Positions 6,349-9,425 of a DNA stretch of 9,425 nt are shown piece by piece. Origin of the DNA: Lachnospiraceae bacterium (lineage in GTDB: Bacteria > Bacillota_A > Clostridia > Lachnospirales > Lachnospiraceae); the NCBI GenBank assembly GCA_024690425.1, contig JAILCT010000098.1:1-9425 (forward strand), read 5' to 3'. The notes under the pieces were generated by a model, which did not search any database, was not told the origin of the DNA, and saw only the letters and a list, made by a program, of their open reading frames with translations. The position numbers and the translations under genes were made by a program. Numbering within the stretch: position 1 is the first letter of the stretch; each line of letters begins with the position of its first letter.

Positions 6349-7294
6349 TGATGTATTCATCCGTCATGTGCCATAGCTTCGATGTATCGTAACCAGCCGG
6401 CAGATGCACCCACTTGCCGTTGTCTGTTTCGATATACCATGCTCCTTCGTCCATATCATATTCCATCCAGCCATAATCCCCGTAATCGGAAGATATCCCT
6501 TCATACCAGTACTGCCACTGAGCAGGCGCCACGGTATCGTTATAATAAAACCAGCATTCGGTCTGAGAGTCATACCAGTCTTCACCATCCAGATGACAGG
6601 TTCTGCCTATCTCCTCCACATATATGGAATTCTTTGCGGATACCGTTTCGTATCGCGTACTGCTTGAGCTGTTGAATGAGGTCGAAGCAACAAAAAGGAA
6701 GGCCACTAAAGCAAAGAAAGGCAGCGTCAGGCTGCAAATTAACACGCCTATTGCGATCTTACCCACCATCGGAGTACCGGAAAATACCCCCTTTATGCCG
6801 CTGCCGCTTGCTTCCTTCTTTTTATCTGCTATATCTATCTGCAGGGTGGCACCGCATTTATCACAAACAGGCAGTTCTCCTTCTTTCCACTTATAGACCA
6901 TACGGCTTCCGCAGTAATCACACTTGAGCATGGTCTCGGATCCGGCCATGATCATATTGTCATAGTGCTGCCCTTTTTCGTCGTAGTATCCCTCTTTAAA
7001 ATACTGTCCATCCGGTGCTGTCCATCCCTGTGGATAATAGTCATAATCATGTGTCGCACCGTAAAAATGTCCTACAGCGCCATGCTGTGCTTTATCCCAG
7101 CCGTACGGCTGCGATGTCCGTTTACGATGGACCGGTGCACTGCTCCGGTAACTGCTGCGTGCTGATGAGCTGTGATGGCTCGATGAATGGCTTGAACGGC
7201 TGCTGCTCGAACGGCTGCTGCTGTGATGTGATGAACTGTGTGAACTATGATGACTGCTGCTGTGATGCGAGCTGCTGTGTCCTCTTGGTGGCAT
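6338..7294 (-). CDS. His/Ser-rich zinc-ribbon membrane protein
   Basis: A 318-aa protein with a clear modular layout. Residues 6-53 are almost only Ser and His with a few Arg. A Tyr/Gly-rich segment (64-115) carries a repeated aromatic pattern (QPYGWD, DYDYYPQGW, GYYDEKG). A zinc ribbon follows with Cys125-x2-Cys128 and Cys144-x2-Cys147, then one hydrophobic segment at about 178-204. The C-terminal domain (about 220-318) is rich in Trp, Tyr and acidic residues (WYDSQTECWFYYND, GAWYIETDNGKW). There is no N-terminal signal peptide, so the zinc ribbon is probably cytoplasmic and the C-terminal domain outside. Similar Ser/His-headed zinc-ribbon proteins occur in clostridia, but no function is known to me. 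The start is supported by AAAGGAG nine bases before the ATG. The His-rich head could bind metal, which is inference. Confidence 0.88.
   Translation of the reverse strand: MPPRGHSSSHHSSSHHSSHSSSHHSSSRSSSSRSSHSSSHHSSSARSSYRSSAPVHRKRTSQPYGWDKAQHGAVGHFYGATHDYDYYPQGWTAPDGQYFKEGYYDEKGQHYDNMIMAGSETMLKCDYCGSRMVYKWKEGELPVCDKCGATLQIDIADKKKEASGSGIKGVFSGTPMVGKIAIGVLICSLTLPFFALVAFLFVASTSFNSSSSTRYETVSAKNSIYVEEIGRTCHLDGEDWYDSQTECWFYYNDTVAPAQWQYWYEGISSDYGDYGWMEYDMDEGAWYIETDNGKWVHLPAGYDTSKLWHMTDEYINAY
7136..7279 (-). repeat. Low-complexity Ser/His codon repeat
   Basis: This 144-bp stretch encoding residues 6-53 of the zinc-ribbon protein is made of imperfect repeats of CAT/CAC and AGC/TCA-type codons (for example the units SSHHSS and SSRSS). 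Such tracts can vary in length by slippage or recombination. Confidence 0.75.
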
Positions 7295-7345
7295 TTTCTT
7301 TTTCTCCTTTATTATCCAATCGTTACTCGTTTAGAAATCCTCTTC

Positions 7346-7351
7346 ATTATA
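7346..7351 (-). promoter_or_regulatory. Putative -10 box for the His/Ser-rich gene
   Basis: A perfect TATAAT lies 51 bp before the start codon, downstream of the small-RNA terminator. TTGATA lies only 11 bp upstream of it, too close for a normal -35, so the call rests on the -10 alone. Confidence 0.35.
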
Positions 7352-7404
7352 CATCATTTAACTATCAATGTACTTTAAAATGAAAATCAGGCTAGCACAT
7401 ACAT

Positions 7405-7441
7405 AAAAAAGCCAGCAAGACGGGGGTGGTGTCTCACTGGC
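7405..7441 (-). terminator. Intrinsic terminator of the candidate small RNA
   Basis: On the minus strand GCCAG-TG-AGAC pairs with GTCT-TG-CTGGC around the loop ACCACCCCC and is followed by six Ts. Confidence 0.8.
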
Positions 7442-7539
7442 CGGGGAAGTAATATAATCTCTTTCTGCAAAAACAGCGGCGGACAGCTTCCGGTTTCAAC
7501 ATCGGGTCTCAATGTGCTGCCTCACCGCTCGTAATTGCT
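7405..7539 (-). ncRNA. Candidate orphan structured small RNA (about 135 nt)
   Basis: The 7295-7622 interval has no convincing gene but holds a complete small transcription unit on the minus strand: a promoter (7546-7574), a likely start near 7539 and an intrinsic terminator (7405-7441). The RNA can fold with P1 AGCGG/CCGCU (7525-7529 with 7475-7479), P2 CAGC/GCUG (7516-7519 with 7484-7487) and P3 ACAUUG/CGAUGU (7510-7515 with 7499-7504, loop AGACC). A single-stranded UGAAACCGGAA lies between P3 and P2. GGAAG in that bulge can also pair with CUUCC just before the terminator. No ORF of useful length is present. It does not match a riboswitch or standard RNA class that I can recognise. It ends about 110 bp before the His/Ser-rich gene, which seems to have its own -10, so it may be independent rather than a leader. 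Confidence 0.55.
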
Positions 7540-7545
7540 AAAATA

Positions 7546-7574
7546 AAGATAACATATCATTGTATAATTTTCAA
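7546..7574 (-). promoter_or_regulatory. Sigma-A-like promoter of the candidate small RNA
   Basis: TTGAAA (7569-7574) and TATCTT (7546-7551) are separated by exactly 17 bp. This is the best-formed -35/-10 pair in the window. Confidence 0.6.
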
Positions 7575-7590
7575 CTAAATGTTTTGCCAC

Positions 7591-7603
7591 AAATGTGACA
7601 TTT
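7591..7603. promoter_or_regulatory. Short perfect palindrome, possible operator
   Basis: AAATGT-G-ACATTT is a 13-bp palindrome 16 bp upstream of the small RNA's -35 box. It contains TGTGAC, the same hexamer found as direct repeats in front of both peptide cassettes. A binding site is possible but unproven. Confidence 0.25.
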
Positions 7604-7622
7604 CTCCTGCGGATAACTAAGC

Positions 7623-7781
7623 CTAAATGCATTTGCCATCACTGAACTCCTTAATGAACTGATCAGGCATCCAGGGCTTTATCTGGGGTCGTCCTCTTGC
7701 GGCACAGGATGCAGAGGCATTGGTTATGGCCTGACGATACTGTCGAACCGCTCTATTTAGAATCACACAAAAATCCCGCAT
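7623..7781 (-). CDS. Possible 52-aa ORF overlapping the end of the hydrolase gene
   Basis: An ATG at 7781 inside the last codons of the hydrolase gene opens a 52-aa frame: MRDFCVILNRAVRQYRQAIT, then NASASCAARGRPQIKPWMPD and QFIKEFSDGKCI. The codon choice and basic composition look protein-like, but there is no ribosome binding site and I recognise no family. Part of the same DNA resembles, in another frame, the end of the ADP-ribosylglycohydrolase gene (see 7724-7753). The ORF may therefore be a remnant rather than an expressed gene. Confidence 0.3.
   Translation of the reverse strand: MRDFCVILNRAVRQYRQAITNASASCAARGRPQIKPWMPDQFIKEFSDGKCI
7724..7753 (-). repeat. Fragment resembling the end of the ADP-ribosylglycohydrolase gene
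   Basis: On the minus strand this reads ERFDSIVRP then a stop, directly after the hydrolase stop codon. The same nine residues occur at the end of the glycohydrolase gene (9154-9179). Over 26 bp the two DNA stretches agree at 22 positions. Confidence 0.4.
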
Positions 7782-8442
7782 ATGGGAATTTATACAGGAT
7801 CACATCATTCCCGAACAGATTTATCTCTGTCCCTGTTGCTTCACCACGTCTGATCTGTTCCGCACCCTCTATAAGCTTGCGAACAATATCCGGTTTTACA
7901 GGTATCGATCCGTGCATGGCATACACATCATCATACTGCCCGTCGTAATCCTCAAGATGCTTCATGCTCTTAATATACAGGTCTATATTCCTGTAAGGTC
8001 CGAACATAAATATATTTCCATCCTCTACGGAATCTCCGCTTATAAGCACCCGATACTTTTCATCCAATATCGCAATGCTGCCGGGAGTATGTCCCGGAAT
8101 ATCTATGATACGAAGTATCCGGTCACCCAGATCGATCACATCACCTTCTTTTACCGGAATGAACTCTCCCTTGCCACCGTTATGTCTGTAATTATCCTCT
8201 TCTGCCTGGCTCATATAAAATTCTTCAAAAGCTCCATTCCCCGAAATGTGATCAGGATCCGCATGTGTATTGATCAGGATCAAAGGAAGGTCTGTCAGCT
8301 TCTCTGCCATTTCCCTTGCATTCGGAGTGTTCATGCCGGTATCGACAAGTGCAGCTCTCTCATTCCCGCAAAGAAGGAAAAACCTTACACTGTCATCCTC
8401 GAACCGCCAGGTGTTATCGTTGATCTTTATTGTTTCTGCCAT
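7753..8442 (-). CDS. Metallo-beta-lactamase-fold hydrolase
   Basis: A 229-aa cytoplasmic single-domain MBL-fold protein. Visible motifs are VDTG (33-36), the metal site THADPDH (His60, Asp62, Asp64, His65), GHTPGS with His118, SGDSVED with Asp137 and MHGS with His177. The classical HxHxDH box has Asp in place of its second His, a variant seen in other clostridial members, which may change metal preference. The family includes glyoxalase II-like thioesterases, lactonases and others; the substrate cannot be assigned from sequence. The start at 8442 is chosen because GGAGG lies 11 bases upstream. A TTG in frame at 8466 would put the ribosome site inside the gene. A decayed gene ends 33 bp upstream. 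Confidence 0.9.
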   Translation of the reverse strand: MAETIKINDNTWRFEDDSVRFFLLCGNERAALVDTGMNTPNAREMAEKLTDLPLILINTHADPDHISGNGAFEEFYMSQAEEDNYRHNGGKGEFIPVKEGDVIDLGDRILRIIDIPGHTPGSIAILDEKYRVLISGDSVEDGNIFMFGPYRNIDLYIKSMKHLEDYDGQYDDVYAMHGSIPVKPDIVRKLIEGAEQIRRGEATGTEINLFGNDVILYKFPYAGFLCDSK

Positions 8443-8475
8443 AGTCCATATATCCTCCGCTGCCAATATACACGG

Positions 8476-8717
8476 TTAACTGTTCCACTTCTTCTCGATC
8501 TCCACTATCTCACCAATATACATGTCATGTTCGGCATCCCCTGTATAAAATGTCTTCGCTATCTCAGGAAGCATATTCTCTGTCTTAAGTTCCTGCCTGA
8601 AAAGTTTTCTATACTCAAAAATACCTCTAAAATCACGACCCTTTCTTGTCTTATAATATACGTCTTTGTCCGTACAAGAGCAATACGTTTATAAGTACCC
8701 CGGCCAATTTTCATCAT
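8476..8717 (-). pseudogene. Frameshifted small hypothetical gene upstream of the hydrolase
   Basis: From the double ATG at 8717 the frame reads MMKIGRGTYKRIALVRTK. A neighbouring frame then carries the convincing continuation VYYKTRKGRDFRGIFEYRK, LFRQELKTENMLPEIAKTF and MYIGEIVEIEKKWNS to a stop at 8476. A missing base near 8661-8670 (restoring an Asp before VYY) would join them into about 80 aa. No ribosome binding site precedes the ATG, and further coding-like sequence lies upstream in another frame up to about 8815. The gene may once have begun further up, where the peptide cassette 2 promoter now lies. Family not recognised; basic, Tyr-rich, soluble. Confidence 0.55.
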
Positions 8718-8794
8718 TTGACGTAATTGCATTTCATTTGACCAGATTTCTCCAATTCCGCTAATGCCGTCCCCGTGGCCCCTGTCGCCCCGTA

Positions 8795-8830
8795 TGTGAC
8801 ACTTTTATGACTCATGGTGAGTTATCATAA
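8795..8830 (+). promoter_or_regulatory. Candidate activator-dependent promoter of peptide cassette 2
   Basis: TGTGAC (8795-8800) and ATGAC (8807-8811) repeat with the same 11-bp spacing as in cassette 1. A TATCAT -10-like box (8823-8828) lies at the same position as TATTAT in cassette 1. No consensus -35 is present. Confidence 0.5.
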
Positions 8831-8894
8831 AACCATCAAAAGAAACAATACCTGCCGAACAAGGCAGATACATAGTCAAGAAAGAAGGCGATTA
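8808..8894 (+). repeat. Shared 87-bp promoter/5' leader, copy 2
   Basis: The partner of 5642-5728 with 5 mismatches in 87 ungapped positions. Here two extra bases separate the repeat end from the ATG, so ribosome-site spacing differs slightly between the two copies. Confidence 0.92.
8852..8867 (+). promoter_or_regulatory. 5' UTR hairpin of cassette 2
   Basis: CTGCC and GGCAG with a GAACAA loop, identical to copy 1, 29 bases before the start codon. Confidence 0.55.
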
Positions 8895-8896
8895 AT

Positions 8897-9037
8897 ATGA
8901 AGAACACAATGTATATCTTTAAGCTGAATGCAGATGAACTTACAACGATCACAGGAGGAACAGGACCTCTGGGAGAAACAGGACCTATCGGATATCCTTA
9001 TATGGTAGGCATACCTCGCGGTGGAAAAATACAATAA
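8897..9037 (+). CDS. Double-glycine leader peptide precursor with Gly-X-Y-like core
   Basis: An intact 46-aa precursor. The leader MKNTMYIFKL-NADELTTITGG (21 aa) fits the double-glycine pattern (E-L-x-x-I-x-G-G) cut by C39-peptidase ABC exporters. The predicted 25-aa mature peptide is TGPLGETGPIG-YPYMVGIP-RGGKIQ. It has two TGP(L/I)G units, a Gly-X-Y-like spacing, two Lys/Arg near the end and no Cys or Ser. That argues against a lanthipeptide or sactipeptide and favours an unmodified or lightly modified secreted peptide, either signal or bacteriocin. AAGG lies 8 bases before the ATG within the shared 5' leader. No exporter, modification enzyme or immunity gene lies in the window. It is preceded by the shared promoter and followed after 24 bp by the shared terminator, so it is monocistronic. 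Confidence 0.75.
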   Translation: MKNTMYIFKLNADELTTITGGTGPLGETGPIGYPYMVGIPRGGKIQ

Positions 9038-9061
9038 ATCTTTTTTCATAAACCCCTCCCC

Positions 9062-9096
9062 GAAGGAACTGGCCAATAGACCGGTTCCTTCTTTTT
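9062..9096 (+). terminator. Terminator of peptide cassette 2
   Basis: GAAGGAACTGG pairs with CCGGTTCCTTC (11 bp with one T-G wobble) around the loop CCAATAGA, followed by five Ts. The loop and the 3' stem core are identical to the cassette 1 terminator. Confidence 0.9.
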
Positions 9097-9128
9097 GCTA
9101 TAGGGCACAAGAAATAATCAATCAGGTT

Positions 9129-9425
9129 TCAATGATAAGGCACTTCTCTGCCAGGTCTTACGATACTGTCAAACCGTTCAATGACCTTCCTTAGATCATC
9201 ATCAACCCTTGTCAGGCACTCACCTATTATTCCGATTGGGATCCCATAGAACGCTTCTGCAATACCACCCGCAATACAGGTCAGGGTATCACAGTCACCA
9301 CCGAGTGAGACAGCCGTCCTTATCACATCTTCAAAGTCATTCCCTTCAAGGAATGCCGTTATCGCTTCGGGTACTGTCTCCTGGCAGCTCTCCACATGAT
9401 GATAAGCCGGCCTTATCTCATCACA
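9129..9425 (-). CDS. ADP-ribosylglycohydrolase (DraG-type) family protein, C-terminal part
   Basis: The last 98 residues of a protein whose start lies beyond the right edge. The segment ESCQETVPEAITAFLEG followed by AVSLGGDCDTLTCIAGGIAE is the hallmark C-terminal signature of the ADP-ribosylglycohydrolase family. Asp44 and Asp46 of GGDCDT (counted from the window edge) are the expected magnesium ligands. Family members are usually about 250-350 aa and remove ADP-ribose from proteins or nucleic acids. No matching ADP-ribosyltransferase is visible. The frame reads through the edge without a start, so the GTG at 9395 is not the real start. It converges with the peptide cassette 2 terminator. Confidence 0.92.
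   Translation of the reverse strand, partial: CDEIRPAYHHVESCQETVPEAITAFLEGNDFEDVIRTAVSLGGDCDTLTCIAGGIAEAFYGIPIGIIGECLTRVDDDLRKVIERFDSIVRPGREVPYH

Noticed and set aside
7405..7539. Known riboswitch or T-box in the structured region
   Set aside because: I compared by memory with the cobalamin, SAM, TPP, lysine, c-di-GMP, fluoride, ZTP and T-box consensus elements and found no diagnostic core on either strand, so no class is assigned.
7912..8694. Plus-strand open frame of 260 codons opposite the MBL hydrolase
   Set aside because: All MBL motifs are on the minus strand. The plus frame has no motif and also covers the decayed gene.
8714..8815. Minus-strand 33-aa ORF beginning MSHKSVTYGATG
   Set aside because: Its start lies inside the conserved peptide promoter and is created by the TGACTCAT box. 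It has no ribosome site. It may include decayed coding sequence, but it is not called as a gene.
5642..8894. The 87-bp repeats as a mobile element or CRISPR
   Set aside because: There are only two copies, 3.1 kb apart, in the same orientation, each placed exactly as promoter plus leader. There are no terminal inverted repeats, transposase or regular spacing.
8876..9076. Minus-strand 66-codon frame across peptide cassette 2
   Set aside because: It is antisense to the peptide gene, conserved 5' leader and terminator, which explain the sequence better; the translation is Cys/His-rich nonsense.

Overview
The window looks like the chromosome of an anaerobic clostridial Firmicute, probably Lachnospiraceae (Butyrivibrio-like). 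The basis is strong GGAGG-type ribosome binding sites, moderate GC, a 7TM sensor of a type common in that family, calycin-like lipoproteins with a Gly-Cys lipobox, and double-glycine leader peptides. No rRNA, tRNA, CRISPR array or intact insertion sequence is visible.

Left part (1-5600). Every gene is on the minus strand and intact, apart from the one cut by the window edge. Reading in the direction of transcription: an extended -10 promoter (about 5590), a YciI-family protein, a small zinc-ribbon protein, a 91-aa helical protein, then after a 97-bp gap an 83-aa helical protein and a membrane hybrid histidine kinase with a C-terminal receiver domain. A strong terminator (2085-2109) follows. 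A second unit then encodes a large acidic lipoprotein and the N-terminal part of a 7TM sensory protein that runs off the left edge.

Middle and right part (5600-9425). This is accessory-looking DNA. The most interesting content is two short plus-strand loci at 5629-6039 and 8795-9096, in a region where everything else is on the minus strand. Each has the same promoter/5' leader (87 bp, about 94% identical), the same small 5' UTR hairpin, a peptide ORF beginning with a double-glycine leader, and a terminator sharing an identical 20-bp core. The mature peptides are unrelated. The first is a strongly acidic peptide broken by a 1-bp frameshift. The second is intact and has a Gly-X-Y-like, Cys-free core. 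They look like members of a family of swappable secreted-peptide cassettes.

Between them, on the minus strand, lie: a metallo-beta-lactamase-fold hydrolase; a possible 52-aa ORF overlapping its end; a candidate orphan small RNA of about 135 nt with its own promoter and terminator; a His/Ser-rich zinc-ribbon membrane protein; and two decayed small genes (6056-6348 and 8476-8717). The right edge holds the C-terminal part of an ADP-ribosylglycohydrolase.

The frameshifts cluster between 5.7 and 8.7 kb while the left half is clean. This suggests real gene decay in an accessory block, although sequence error cannot be excluded from the sequence alone.
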